A DNA stretch of 64,000 bases from Pantoea ananatis LMG 2665 (lineage in GTDB: Bacteria > Pseudomonadota > Gammaproteobacteria > Enterobacterales > Enterobacteriaceae). Below the pieces are notes generated by a model. It ran no database searches and was not told where the DNA came from. It saw nothing but the letters and a program-made list of their open reading frames with translations. The stretch lies in the NCBI RefSeq assembly GCF_000710035.2, contig NZ_JMJJ01000005.1:868001-932000 (forward strand), read 5' to 3'. Numbering within the stretch: position 1 is the stretch's first letter; every line of letters begins with the position of its first letter. Positions 8,791 to 17,003 of this stretch are shown in pieces. A program made the position numbers and the translations under genes.

Positions 8791-9780
8791 ATGACAGCTT
8801 TCCCTCATCCGGACCGATATCAGCATATGCAGTGGCGTCGCAGTGGGCGCAGCGGCCTGAAACTTCCCGCGATTTCACTGGGCCTGTGGCATAACTTTGG
8901 CGACAACACGCAACTGGACGTGAGCCGCCAACTGCTGCGCCACGCGTTTGACCACGGCATTACGCATTTCGACCTGGCGAATAACTACGGCCCGCCTCCC
9001 GGCTCCGCCGAAGTGAATTTTGGCCGCATCATGCGTGAAGATTTTCAGGCTCATCGCGATGAACTGATTATTTCGACCAAAGCCGGTTATACCATGTGGG
9101 AAGGTCCTTATGGCGACTGGGGCTCCCGAAAATATCTGGTCGCTAGCCTGGACCAGAGCCTGCGTCGGATGGGGCTGGAATATGTCGATATCTTCTATCA
9201 CCACCGTCCGGATCCGGACACGCCGCTAGAAGAAACCATGCGGGCGCTGGATCATGTGGTCAGGCAGGGTAAAGCGCTGTATGCGGCGATTTCAAACTAT
9301 CCCGCGGAACGGGCGGCCGACGCGATGGCGATTCTGCGCGATCTGGGCACGCCGTGCCTGATCCATCAGCCTCGTTATTCGCTCTTTGAACGTACACCGG
9401 AGCAGGGATTACTTCAGACGCTGGATGCGCATGGAGCAGGCTGTATTGCGTTCTCGCCGCTGGCGGGTGGCGTGCTGACCGATCGCTATTTGCAGGGCAT
9501 CCCGCAGGATTCTCGCGTTGCCAGCGGCAGCAAATTCCTGAACGAAAGCCAGCTTACCGACGAAAAGATGGAAAAAGTTCGCAGGCTTAATGCTATTGCG
9601 CAACAGCGCGGCCAGAAGCTGGCACAGATGGCGCTGACGTGGGTACTGCGCGATCCCCGCATTACCTCGGTACTGATAGGCGCGAGTAAAACGGCGCAAA
9701 TCGATGATGCCCTACAGATGCTGAGTCAGGCGCCCCTCAGGGATGATGAACTGGCCGCAATTGAGTCCGCGCTGCTGTAA
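8791..9780 (+). CDS. yghZ: aldo-keto reductase, YghZ-like (L-glyceraldehyde 3-phosphate reductase family)
   Basis: NADPH-dependent aldo-keto reductase of the AKR14 type. E. coli YghZ reduces L-glyceraldehyde 3-phosphate and methylglyoxal. The 329-residue product has the family signature: SLGLWHNFGD, the catalytic Asp and Tyr in HFDLANNYGPPPGSAE, the catalytic Lys in ISTKAGYTMW, YVDIFYHHRPD, and the cofactor site SVLIGASKTAQIDD. The ATG at 8791 aligns with YghZ; an upstream GTG/TTG-type start would add eight residues. It is shorter than E. coli YghZ (346) at the C-terminus. It may protect against reactive aldehydes, and its promoter faces ipdC, which also makes an aldehyde; the link is only positional. 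Confidence 0.85.
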   Translation: MTAFPHPDRYQHMQWRRSGRSGLKLPAISLGLWHNFGDNTQLDVSRQLLRHAFDHGITHFDLANNYGPPPGSAEVNFGRIMREDFQAHRDELIISTKAGYTMWEGPYGDWGSRKYLVASLDQSLRRMGLEYVDIFYHHRPDPDTPLEETMRALDHVVRQGKALYAAISNYPAERAADAMAILRDLGTPCLIHQPRYSLFERTPEQGLLQTLDAHGAGCIAFSPLAGGVLTDRYLQGIPQDSRVASGSKFLNESQLTDEKMEKVRRLNAIAQQRGQKLAQMALTWVLRDPRITSVLIGASKTAQIDDALQMLSQAPLRDDELAAIESALL

Positions 9781-9932
9781 CCGCACCCCCTGGTTCGCCA
9801 GGCGGCTGCGCCAGAAAACTCTCAAACCTTGAGCTTTAACGGTTTTTCAGACGGCTTCCACAGGTTTCTCCGGCCTGATACCGACAAAATAGCGTATCAG
9901 CAGCGGAGACACGCTGCCGTCAGGAGAAAATC

Positions 9933-10295
9933 ATGATACGTGGAATCTTACTGGCTGCCGTTGTAGCCATGTTAATGCCGCTGGCAATGCACACCGCTCA
10001 GGCCTCAGATACATCCGTGCGTCTCGCGCCCGGCGTAACGCTTCATCTGGGCGATCGCGACCGCCGAGGTTATTACTGGGACGGTCACCACTGGCGTGAG
10101 CCGCGCTGGTTTAACGATCGCTATGCTTATAAAGAGCGTCGCTGGTGGCGACACGAAGCGTGGCGACGTCATCAACAGTGGGAACGCGAACGCCGCTGGC
10201 ACGCACGCGACAGACAACGTCGCTGGGAGCATGAGCATCGCCACTGGCACGCTGAACGCCGCGAACACCATCGCTATCCTGAACGCTATCGCTAA
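9933..10295 (+). CDS. ypeC: YpeC-like DUF2502 secreted protein
   Basis: A 120-residue exported protein of unknown function. A clear signal peptide (MIRGILLAAVVAMLMPLAMHTAQA, cleavage near 24) is followed by the DUF2502 core: SVRLAPGVTLHLGDRDRRGYYWDGHHWR. The remainder is very rich in Arg, His and Trp (RRWWRHEAWRRHQQW...), giving a strongly basic, metal- or polyanion-binding appearance. E. coli YpeC has the same layout and also lies beside mntH, which supports the symbol. The ATG has GAGAA upstream. A long imperfect hairpin (10301-10327) follows the stop. Confidence 0.85.
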   Translation: MIRGILLAAVVAMLMPLAMHTAQASDTSVRLAPGVTLHLGDRDRRGYYWDGHHWREPRWFNDRYAYKERRWWRHEAWRRHQQWERERRWHARDRQRRWEHEHRHWHAERREHHRYPERYR

Positions 10296-10300
10296 AGCGC

Positions 10301-10327
10301 GCCTGTTAGCCCGTACGGGTTGGCAGG
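10301..10327. terminator. hairpin between convergent ypeC and O-methyltransferase
   Basis: GCCTGTTAGCCCG and CGGGTTGGCAGGC can pair over 12-13 positions, including three G-U pairs, with a very tight turn. It lies between two convergent genes. No T-tract is present, so the terminator role is tentative. Confidence 0.35.
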
Positions 10328-10350
10328 CCACCTGAGCTGATAGTCCAGCT

Positions 10351-11028
10351 CTACTTCACTCTGGCCATGACAAAGCCATCCCAGCCCTTTTCGCCTACGG
10401 TTTGAATCGCCGTCGCGTCCAGCCGGGGATCGCTGGCAAGCAGTTGGAAAAATTCACGCACGCCCTGCACGTTGCAGTCTGTGGAAGCCGCCTCTGTTAC
10501 CGCCCCGCCTCGTACAACGTTGTCGGCAATAATGACCGTGCCGGGGCGCGCCAGAGTGACTGCCCAACGCAGGTAGTGCGGATTGTTTCGCTTATCCGCA
10601 TCGATAAAGATCAGGTCGAACGGCCCCTGCAGTTGAGGCAGCACGTCCAGTGCTGCACCGAGACGCAGATCGACACGTTCGGCCAGCCCTGCACGGTGGA
10701 TGTTCTGCCTGGCAACCTGCGCATGATGGCTGTCAGCTTCGAGAGTGGTAATTTTCCCTTCCGCACCCAGCGCCTGAGCCATCCAGAGGGTGCTGTAACC
10801 TCCCAGCGTGCCAATTTCCAGCACGCGTGAGGCATTAATCATTTTGATAAACAGCCCGAGCATCTTGCCTTGCAGGGCAGAAACATCGTGAGCAGGCAGC
10901 CCCGCCTGACGGTTGGCGACAAGCGCGGCTTGAAAATGGCTATCGGCAGGAATAAGTTGCTGAGAAAAGTAGTCGTCGACCGCAGCCCATTTTGGCTGGT
11001 CTTCTGAAGGATAATCCGGTGTCCGCAT
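10351..11028 (-). CDS. class I SAM-dependent O-methyltransferase (methyltransf_3 family)
   Basis: A 225-residue soluble methyltransferase of the caffeoyl-CoA/catechol O-methyltransferase-like family. The SAM-binding motif I is VLEIGTLGGYSTLWMA (residues 69-84), acidic loop TLEADSH is motif II, and the metal-binding FDLIFIDADKRNNPHYL (about 137-153) with IIADNVVRGGAV completes the pattern. These families need a divalent metal bound by the Asp/Asn cluster, which is intact. The substrate cannot be told from sequence; small catechols or tRNA hydroxyuridine (TrmR-like) are known for relatives. The start at 11028 has a GGAGCG upstream. It lies downstream of mntH on the same strand with about 117 bp between. 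Confidence 0.85.
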   Translation of the reverse strand: MRTPDYPSEDQPKWAAVDDYFSQQLIPADSHFQAALVANRQAGLPAHDVSALQGKMLGLFIKMINASRVLEIGTLGGYSTLWMAQALGAEGKITTLEADSHHAQVARQNIHRAGLAERVDLRLGAALDVLPQLQGPFDLIFIDADKRNNPHYLRWAVTLARPGTVIIADNVVRGGAVTEAASTDCNVQGVREFFQLLASDPRLDATAIQTVGEKGWDGFVMARVK

Positions 11029-11145
11029 CGTTCCGCTCCTTAATCAACAAGACAGAAGAAAATATAAACGGATGCGGATAAAGCTCAAGGCAACAGGCTT
11101 TAAAAGCTAAAGATGGGCTGCCTGACGGGTTGCCAGGCAGCGGCA

Positions 11146-12387
11146 TTACATTCCCATCATCTGGCCGATCAGCAGATAGGCGTTAAGACTCACCACCAGC
11201 ACCACGATGACGCGGCCGGTGTTTTGCATCAGTCGTGAATTGACCAATGCCTCGCCCATCAGCTCACGGTTGCCGGTGAAGGCCAGCAGCGGAATGAGAG
11301 CCAGCGCGATACCAAAGCTCAGCAACACCTGACTCATGACTAACACGCGCGTAGGATCCCAGCCGGCCCAGATCACAATAAACGAAGGCACCATGGTTAC
11401 TGCGCGTCGCACCCACAGCGGAATATAGAATTTTATAAATCCCTGCATGACCACCTGTCCGGCCAGGGTGCCCACCACGGTAGAAGACAGCCCCGCCGCG
11501 ACCAGGCTTAAGCCAAACACCGTGGCGGCAGCGTGGCCCAGTAACGGCTGCAACGTGGTGTAAGCCTGATCGAGCTCGGCAATCCCGCTGTGGCCGCTAA
11601 AATGGAAGGCGGCAGCGGCCGTGGCCATCATCGCCAGATTGACAAATCCCGCAATGGTCATGGCAATGGCGACATCAAGCTTGGTGGATGAATAGCGCCG
11701 GGCCTGACTGTCACTGCTTTTTCCCTGGGTCAATGCAGAATGCAGATAAATCACGTGCGGCATAATGGTGGCGCCCAGCACACCCGCAGCAAGAAAGACC
11801 GCATCCGCGTTGGGCAGAGACGGCAGCGCCATGCCTGTCACCAGTTCACTGACCTTGGGCTGGGAGAAAAACAGCTCCACAATGTACGCTGCCGCCACAA
11901 ACAGCAGCAGGCCACCTATCACCAGCTCCAGCGGCTTTTGCCCACGGTTTTGCAGCATCAAAATAAGCACGGTGGCCACGCCGGTAAGCACAGCGCCCTG
12001 CATCAGGGACACACCCAGCAGCAGTTTAAAGCCCAGAGCGGCACCGATAAATTCTGCGAGATCGGTCGCCATCGCGATGATCTCCGCCTGTACCCAATAG
12101 AACCACACCGCCGGACGGGGAAAACGATCGCGGATGTGTTCCGCGAGGTTTTTGCCCGTCGCAATGCCCAATTTGGCTGACATCAACTGGATAAGCATCG
12201 CCATGATATTGGCCCATACCACGACCCAAAGGAGCTGGTAACCGTAAGCAGCACCCGCCTGGATATTGGTCGCAAAGTTGCCCGGATCGATATAGCCGAT
12301 AGCGGCGATAAACGCGGGCCCCAACAGGGCGAGTTTCACTTTTCTTGCTCCGCGAGCGGCGCGCTCGGCGGCACGGCTTTCAAACAT
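11146..12387 (-). CDS. mntH: Nramp-family Mn(2+)/H(+) symporter MntH
   Basis: Inner-membrane proton-driven manganese importer. The 413-residue length matches E. coli MntH (412). About 11 membrane segments are visible. The metal-binding motif DPGN (34-37, [15 protein letters not shown]) in TM1 and MPH (209-211, [13 protein letters not shown]) in TM6 are both intact. Upstream there is a sequence resembling an MntR operator, so repression by manganese is likely. The divergent neighbour nupC is the same as in E. coli. Confidence 0.97.
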   Translation of the reverse strand: MFESRAAERAARGARKVKLALLGPAFIAAIGYIDPGNFATNIQAGAAYGYQLLWVVVWANIMAMLIQLMSAKLGIATGKNLAEHIRDRFPRPAVWFYWVQAEIIAMATDLAEFIGAALGFKLLLGVSLMQGAVLTGVATVLILMLQNRGQKPLELVIGGLLLFVAAAYIVELFFSQPKVSELVTGMALPSLPNADAVFLAAGVLGATIMPHVIYLHSALTQGKSSDSQARRYSSTKLDVAIAMTIAGFVNLAMMATAAAAFHFSGHSGIAELDQAYTTLQPLLGHAAATVFGLSLVAAGLSSTVVGTLAGQVVMQGFIKFYIPLWVRRAVTMVPSFIVIWAGWDPTRVLVMSQVLLSFGIALALIPLLAFTGNRELMGEALVNSRLMQNTGRVIVVLVVSLNAYLLIGQMMGM

Positions 12388-12484
12388 ATTGGCTACCCTG
12401 TCGTTGGTTTACCTGTGCAGCTTAAAGCGACACAGGTGCAAGTGAAATGCGGTTTTAGTAATCAGTGTAATAGATAGTGCTATA

Positions 12485-12506
12485 AAGTATAGCCATTGCT
12501 ATAAAT
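12485..12506 (-). promoter_or_regulatory. MntR-type operator upstream of mntH
   Basis: AAAGTATAGC-CATT-GCTATAAAT contains the inverted repeat TATAGC-N4-GCTATA (12488-12503). It closely resembles the known E. coli MntR box, whose core is ATAGC-N4-GCTAT flanked by AAA/TTT. It lies about 100 bp upstream of the mntH start. The rest of the mntH-nupC gap (12388-12748) is AT-rich and must hold both promoters; I saw no gene there. Confidence 0.7.
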
Positions 12507-12748
12507 TGGAGGTGCAGAAAGCCTCAAGGTCAGGCGCAATTCCCCTACTCTACGTGTTGTTTAAATTACAGACAATAGGTTTAAGTGAATATGATGTGAA
12601 CAATTTGGTTACAGGGCGTGATCGGTGAGAGTATTCTGAGAAAATTGGCGATATTGAATACTTATATTGTGGTGGAGATCTCGTTTTTCGGTAAGCCGTT
12701 ACATAGAATACGCAGCAAAATACAATCCTCCTCAAATTTGGAGCAATC

Positions 12749-13939
12749 ATGTCCCATATTTTGCAGTTTCTTTTAGCACTAGTGGTCGTTGGCGTGCTGG
12801 CCCTGCTGGTCAGCCACGACAGAAAAAGTATTCGGGTTCGCTACATCGTACAGCTTCTGGTTATTGAGATCGTTCTGGCATGGTTCTTCCTGAACTCGGA
12901 AGCCGGTCTGGGATTCGTCAAGGGATTTGCCGGTTTCTTCGATCATCTTCTGAAATATGCCGCTCAGGGTACCAACTTCGTGTTCGGTAACATGAATGAT
13001 AAAGGCCTGGCGTTCTTCTTCCTGAACGTATTGTGCCCCATCGTGTTCATCTCAGCCCTGATTGGTATTCTTCAGCACTTCCGCATCCTGCCATGGGTCA
13101 TCCGTGGAATTGGTACCGTGCTGTCTAAGATCAACGGCATGGGCAAACTGGAATCTTTCAACGCCGTAAGCTCTCTGATTTTGGGACAGTCTGAGAACTT
13201 TATCGCGTACAAAGATATTCTGGGCAAAATGTCACAACGCCGTATGTACACCATGGCGGCCACTGCGATGTCGACGGTTTCCATGTCTATCGTGGGCGCT
13301 TACATGACCATGCTGCAACCTAAGTATGTTGTCGCCGCGCTGGTGCTGAATATGTTCAGTACCTTTATCGTGCTGTCGCTCATCAACCCTTACCGCGTTG
13401 ACAGCGAAGAAGATCTGCAACTGCAGGATCTGCATCAGGGTCAGAGCTTCTTTGAAATGCTGGGCGAGTACATTCTTGCCGGTTTCCGCGTCGCCATCAT
13501 CGTTGCAGCCATGCTGATCGGTTTTATCGCACTGATTTCGGGCCTGAACGCACTGTTTGACTTCATCTTCGGCGTGACCTTCCAGGGCGTGCTGGGTTAT
13601 GTCTTCTACCCCTTTGCGTGGGTGATGGGCGTGCCATCAGGCGAAGCCCTGCAGGTCGGCAGCATCATGGCAACCAAACTGGTTTCCAACGAGTTTGTGG
13701 CCATGATGGATCTGCAGAAAATTGCCGGTCAGCTGTCACCGAACGCGGAAGGCATCCTGTCAGTATTCTTAGTCTCATTCGCCAACTTCTCGTCTATCGG
13801 CATCGTCGCTGGCGCCATCAAGGGACTGAACGAAGAGCAAGGTAACGTGGTTTCACGCTTCGGTCTGAAACTGCTGTACGGCTCAACGCTGGTCAGCGTG
13901 CTGTCTGCGGCGATTGCAGGCCTGGTACTGGCATTCTGA
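12749..13939 (+). CDS. nupC: concentrative nucleoside transporter NupC
   Basis: Inner-membrane proton-coupled importer of pyrimidine nucleosides and adenosine. The 396-residue product resembles E. coli NupC (400). The N-terminus [22 protein letters not shown] is a membrane helix, and the CNT family motifs [13 protein letters not shown], the helix ending [28 protein letters not shown] and [14 protein letters not shown] are present. GGAG precedes the ATG by 6 bases. In E. coli it is controlled by CRP and CytR; I could not identify a convincing CRP site here. A strong terminator follows. Confidence 0.97.
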   Translation: MSHILQFLLALVVVGVLALLVSHDRKSIRVRYIVQLLVIEIVLAWFFLNSEAGLGFVKGFAGFFDHLLKYAAQGTNFVFGNMNDKGLAFFFLNVLCPIVFISALIGILQHFRILPWVIRGIGTVLSKINGMGKLESFNAVSSLILGQSENFIAYKDILGKMSQRRMYTMAATAMSTVSMSIVGAYMTMLQPKYVVAALVLNMFSTFIVLSLINPYRVDSEEDLQLQDLHQGQSFFEMLGEYILAGFRVAIIVAAMLIGFIALISGLNALFDFIFGVTFQGVLGYVFYPFAWVMGVPSGEALQVGSIMATKLVSNEFVAMMDLQKIAGQLSPNAEGILSVFLVSFANFSSIGIVAGAIKGLNEEQGNVVSRFGLKLLYGSTLVSVLSAAIAGLVLAF

Positions 13940-13960
13940 GTTCGCGTTCTGCCCACATTA

Positions 13961-13988
13961 AGGCGAGTCAAACGACTCGCCTTTTTTG
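13961..13988 (+). terminator. intrinsic terminator of nupC
   Basis: AGGCGAGTC-aaac-GACTCGCCT (13961-13982) is a perfect 9-bp stem with a 4-base loop, followed by TTTTTTG. Classic Rho-independent structure 22 bp after the nupC stop. Confidence 0.92.
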
Positions 13989-14164
13989 TCACCCTCCCAT
14001 CCATAACCCCTTGTCCGCCGGAACCTGAGTGCCGGGCAAGAAAGTTGACCCCATCTGTCGCCCTGATAAATACTGCCCTTGTCTGCTAAGCGGAAGATCT
14101 CGCGGTTTACCACGCACCTCCGCATCGTTCAGTTATCGACTGTGTTTGCCATACAGGAGCCATT

Positions 14165-14926
14165 ATGAGTCTGGATCCACAGGGTTTTATTGTTACCCTG
14201 CCCTTTGCAGACGTTCAGCCCGCGTTTCAGGCTGTCATTGACGATGCCCTGGCCCACCTGAGCGCTGACTATCGGGATAGCCTGCACAGCGTTTATCTTT
14301 ACGGCAGCGTAGCGTCAGGAAACGCCGTTGAGGGAGAATCTGATTTGGACCTGTGCCTGATATTCCGCCATTCACCTGATCAGGCGCAGCAAAACAGCCT
14401 GGCCGATCTGAAAAAGGCGCTGGCCGTGAAGCATCCGGTAGTGAGTAAAGTCGATTTTGATATCGGCACGCTCGATGAGGCCCGCGCGCCGGAGAACAGC
14501 CTTTCCTGGGGATTCTGGCTGAAGCACCATTGCCGCTGTCTCTATGGCCAGGATCTCTCTGTGCTTTTTGGGCTTTACAGGCCATCCCGCGCGCTGGCCT
14601 GGGCGATAAACCGCGATGTCACAGAGGTGCTGAGCGAGTATGCAACGCGCCTGTCCCGCGCCAGCCAGCCCTGGCAGCAGCGACCACTTCAGCGCGCGGC
14701 TGCCAGAAAACTGATTCGCGCCACCAATATGTTACGTAAAGATAGCGACACGGACTGGCCGCGCAGCCTTGAGGAGCACGTTGAGCGGTTCGTTGCGCGT
14801 TATCCGGGGCGTGAAGCGGCAATGGCCTTCTTTTTCGCAGAAAGTCAGGCACCACGGGCGACGGCTGAGGCGTTTATTCTACAGCTTAATGACTTCCGTC
14901 GATGGCTGGCGCAACAATTAGGCTGA
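14165..14926 (+). CDS. nucleotidyltransferase-domain protein, ANT-like
   Basis: A 253-residue soluble protein with an N-terminal pol-beta-type nucleotidyltransferase domain. The catalytic motif is LYGSVASGN...SDLDLCLIF: G47-S48 and the metal-binding pair D60/D62. A third acidic residue in SKVDFDIGTL (about 99-105) may complete the triad. The C-terminal half is helical (ALAWAINRDVTEVLSEYATRLS). The layout resembles aminoglycoside adenylyltransferases and related toxin-like or house-cleaning enzymes, but overall similarity to a named resistance gene was not recognised. AGGAG lies 6 bases upstream of the ATG. It stands alone between nupC and the tRNA-Ala genes; no E. coli K-12 counterpart comes to mind. 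Confidence 0.8.
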   Translation: MSLDPQGFIVTLPFADVQPAFQAVIDDALAHLSADYRDSLHSVYLYGSVASGNAVEGESDLDLCLIFRHSPDQAQQNSLADLKKALAVKHPVVSKVDFDIGTLDEARAPENSLSWGFWLKHHCRCLYGQDLSVLFGLYRPSRALAWAINRDVTEVLSEYATRLSRASQPWQQRPLQRAAARKLIRATNMLRKDSDTDWPRSLEEHVERFVARYPGREAAMAFFFAESQAPRATAEAFILQLNDFRRWLAQQLG

Positions 14927-15044
14927 ATTCAGGCACAACGCCAGGTGATAAACGCCTGCTGTGTTGCAGAAAGATAACGTCAAAGAGGATAAATCGCACA
15001 GGCACGCTATATACGCTTGTGTGTGGATTGACGAAGAGAAATAT

Positions 15045-15062
15045 CAGAAAGGCTGAGAAGCC
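15045..15062 (-). terminator. possible weak terminator of the tRNA-Ala operon
   Basis: On the minus strand GGCT-tctc-AGCC forms a short stem directly after the tRNA-Ala(GGC) 3' end, followed by TTTCTGATATTTC. The stem is only 4 bp, so the call is weak. Confidence 0.35.
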
Positions 15063-15069
15063 AGAGATT

Positions 15070-15145
<76 letters not shown>

Positions 15146-15191
15146 ACATCTGGAAATCATTTTTTCAGTGCCAAACTTTTGGGAAGAAGTT

Positions 15192-15267
15192 TGGTGGAGC
15201 TAAGCGGGATCGAACCGCTGACCTCCTGCGTGCAAGGCAGGCGCTCTCCCAGCTGAGCTATAGCCCC
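15192..15267 (-). tRNA. tRNA-Ala (anticodon TGC)
   Basis: A 76-base cloverleaf with encoded CCA. The acceptor stem GGGGCTA/TAGCTCC is perfect. The anticodon arm is CCTGC-CTTGCAC-GCAGG, giving anticodon TGC (reads GCA/GCG codons). The T arm is GCGGTTCGATCCCGC. It is the first gene of a two-tRNA unit, 46 bases upstream of tRNA-Ala(GGC). In E. coli the two genes at this locus both have GGC anticodons, and the TGC type lies inside rRNA operons. Confidence 0.95.
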
Positions 15268-15303
15268 GAACCGAAAAAACCGTCGTGTTAAGCGACGGAC
15301 GGC

Positions 15304-15332
15304 ATAATATGCAACCCCCCATGGAGTGTCAA
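15304..15332 (-). promoter_or_regulatory. sigma-70 promoter of the tRNA-Ala pair
   Basis: On the minus strand TTGACA (15327-15332) and TATTAT (15304-15309) are separated by exactly 17 bp. A GC-rich discriminator (GCCGTCCG) follows, as in stringently controlled stable-RNA promoters. The first tRNA begins about 37 bases further on. A hairpin CCGTCG-n7-CGACGG lies in the leader. Confidence 0.85.
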
Positions 15333-15627
15333 CGGCAAAATCACATTCTGTGTTTGATCGCTGAAAAAGACGGCAAACTCAGCGTGATGACGTGCGTTTG
15401 TTTCTCTCCTGCCCTTGTTAACATCGTGAAAGGAGCCTGGTTGAAGAGTAACTTTTTATCGGCAGTTAAGTTAATTCACGGTTAAATATGTTATGGGAAT
15501 TATCTTGTCTTCCCGGTAATGTCGTGTAAAACTTAGCCCGCTATCTAATACGGCTGCATGGTTTTCTCCAGCGCACCGTTCTTCAACCAGGCGTTTTCGC
15601 TCCAATACTAAAATCAATAGAGAATAT
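15333..15627. other. intergenic region, no gene seen
   Basis: Between the tRNA-Ala promoter and the FNT gene. The open frames in it have no coding character or homology that I recognise. It must hold the promoter of the FNT gene; the AT-rich stretch 15446-15500 is the likely place, but no clear -35/-10 pair was picked. Confidence 0.4.
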
Positions 15628-16416
15628 ATGTCGCTGCATACACCCAAAGAGATCGCCCAGCTGGCGATTCAGGCTGGCGTGGCAAAAAGCCATGCTTCCA
15701 TTAGCTCCTTAATCATTCTTGGCTTCATGGCAGGTGCCTTTATTGCTACAGGTTTCTTGCTGGATGTTCATGTCATTAACTCTCTCCCTGCTGACTGGGG
15801 CTCATTTGGCGGCTTCTTAGGGGCTGCGGTGTTCCCGGTGGGATTGATCCTGACCATTCTGGCCGGTGGCGAACTGTTAACCGGTAATATGATGACGTTG
15901 CCTGTTGCCTGGTTTGCACGCCGTATTAGTGGCTACAGCGTATTACGCAACTGGTTCTGGGTAACGATTGCCAACTTCCTTGGCAGCATCGCTATCGCCT
16001 GGTTCTTTGGCCACATGCTGGCCATGACCGAGGGTGATTACCTGAAAAAGACGCTGGCGATTGCGAATGCCAAAGTCCATGCCGATTTCCTGCATGCGTT
16101 CATTTCTGGCATCGGTTGTAACTGGCTGGTATGTCTTGCCGTGTGGCTGGCCTTCGCCAGTAAAGATGTGGTCGGCAAAATTTTCGCGATGTGGTTCCCG
16201 GTCATGGCGTTTGTGGCCATTGGTTTCCAGCACGTTGTGGCGAATATGTTCATTATTCCTGCTGCGATCTTTGCCGGACAGATGAGCTGGGCTGAATATT
16301 TGCCTAACTTCGTGGCGGTATTCTTAGGTAATGCCGTCGGCGGTGCCGTTTTCGTTGGTCTGGCTTACTTCCTCGCTTTCCGCCCCGCAGCTGAGCAGCC
16401 AAGCACTGCGCAATAA
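15628..16416 (+). CDS. formate/nitrite transporter (FNT) family channel
   Basis: A 262-residue inner-membrane protein of the FocA/NirC family, pentameric channels for small monovalent anions (formate, nitrite, hydrosulfide). Six membrane helices are visible. Family motifs are GGELLTGNMM (80-89, the omega-loop after TM2), GIGCNWLVCLAVWLA (161-175) and GFQHVVANMF (199-208), whose H202 matches the pore histidine of FocA. The N-terminal TPKEIAQLAIQAGVAKS is the usual amphipathic helix. No formate lyase or nitrite reductase gene is adjacent, so the transported anion cannot be inferred. A terminator follows. In E. coli this spot, beside alaX/alaW, has no FNT gene to my knowledge. Confidence 0.9.
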   Translation: MSLHTPKEIAQLAIQAGVAKSHASISSLIILGFMAGAFIATGFLLDVHVINSLPADWGSFGGFLGAAVFPVGLILTILAGGELLTGNMMTLPVAWFARRISGYSVLRNWFWVTIANFLGSIAIAWFFGHMLAMTEGDYLKKTLAIANAKVHADFLHAFISGIGCNWLVCLAVWLAFASKDVVGKIFAMWFPVMAFVAIGFQHVVANMFIIPAAIFAGQMSWAEYLPNFVAVFLGNAVGGAVFVGLAYFLAFRPAAEQPSTAQ

Positions 16417-16425
16417 ACAATCCCC

Positions 16426-16456
16426 TGCCTTTTGTTGAGAGACAAAAGGCAATTTC
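16426..16456 (+). terminator. probable terminator of the FNT gene
   Basis: TGCCTTTTGT (16426-16435) pairs with ACAAAAGGCA (16442-16451), 10 bp, 6-base loop, followed by the moderately T-rich ATTTCGTTT. Confidence 0.6.
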
Positions 16457-16528
16457 GTTTCCTGTTACTTTCACGCGTTACGATTTGCTGTAATATGTAT
16501 GGCTAATGTATTGAACAGGGACAGCATC

Positions 16529-16882
16529 GTGAAAAAGGAATGGCTAACTCCGGAAGAACTGGCAATCGAAACGGGCTACAGTCGGCAGACGGTGAACAAA
16601 TGGATCAAACGCGAGAACTGGACGACCACGCCAAAACCCGGCGTTCAGGGCGGAAAAGCCAGATTGATTCATATTGATGAACGCGTGAAAAGTTTCATTC
16701 AGTCGACGCGCAACCTTAATGAACCCACGGCAAATTATACTCCCCCACCGAATTCATTACCTGCGTTATTGATAAGTTCTGTCCAGCAAATGAGTCAGAA
16801 CGAGCAAGATCAGCTCACGGCGTTGATTTTGCGGGAAGGGATAAAAGGTGTGCTTGACCGACTGGGCATTCACGAACAATAA
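16529..16882 (+). CDS. yfeC: YfeC-like small DNA-binding protein (DUF1323)
   Basis: A 117-residue protein with an N-terminal helix-turn-helix, WLTPEELAIETGYSRQTVNKWIKRENW, followed by the family-specific KPGVQGGKARLIHIDERVKSFI. The C-terminal part ends LREGIKGVLDRLGI, as in E. coli YfeC and YfeD, which lie in tandem at the same place before gltX. Here only one copy is present; it fits YfeC slightly better. The GTG at 16529 was chosen over an in-frame ATG at 16499 because homologues begin M-K-K-E-W-L and an AGGGA lies 8 bases upstream. Probably a transcription regulator; target unknown. Confidence 0.8.
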   Translation: MKKEWLTPEELAIETGYSRQTVNKWIKRENWTTTPKPGVQGGKARLIHIDERVKSFIQSTRNLNEPTANYTPPPNSLPALLISSVQQMSQNEQDQLTALILREGIKGVLDRLGIHEQ

Positions 16883-16917
16883 AAAAACCGGAAGCGCGAT
16901 GCTTCCGGTTTTTTTTC
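16881..16917. terminator. bidirectional terminator between yfeC and gltX
   Basis: ACCGGAAGC (16887-16895) pairs with GCTTCCGGT (16901-16909) around GCGAT. It is preceded by seven A and followed by eight T, so it can end transcripts of yfeC (+) and gltX (-). Confidence 0.92.
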
Positions 16918-17003
16918 GTCTCAGACAATCACGTCCCGCGGCCTGGCCTTCATCGGTTAATGCCAGAAAGCGCTCGGCCGCAAGCCGCCGTGTAAGAGAA
17001 CGG

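Noticed and set aside
12590-12640. CRP site upstream of nupC (TGTGA near 12595)
   Set aside because: No second half-site at 6-bp spacing; kept out of the feature list.
15285-15485. 66-codon frame between tRNA-Ala and the FNT gene
   Set aside because: Overlaps the tRNA promoter, no ribosome binding site, no homology recognised.
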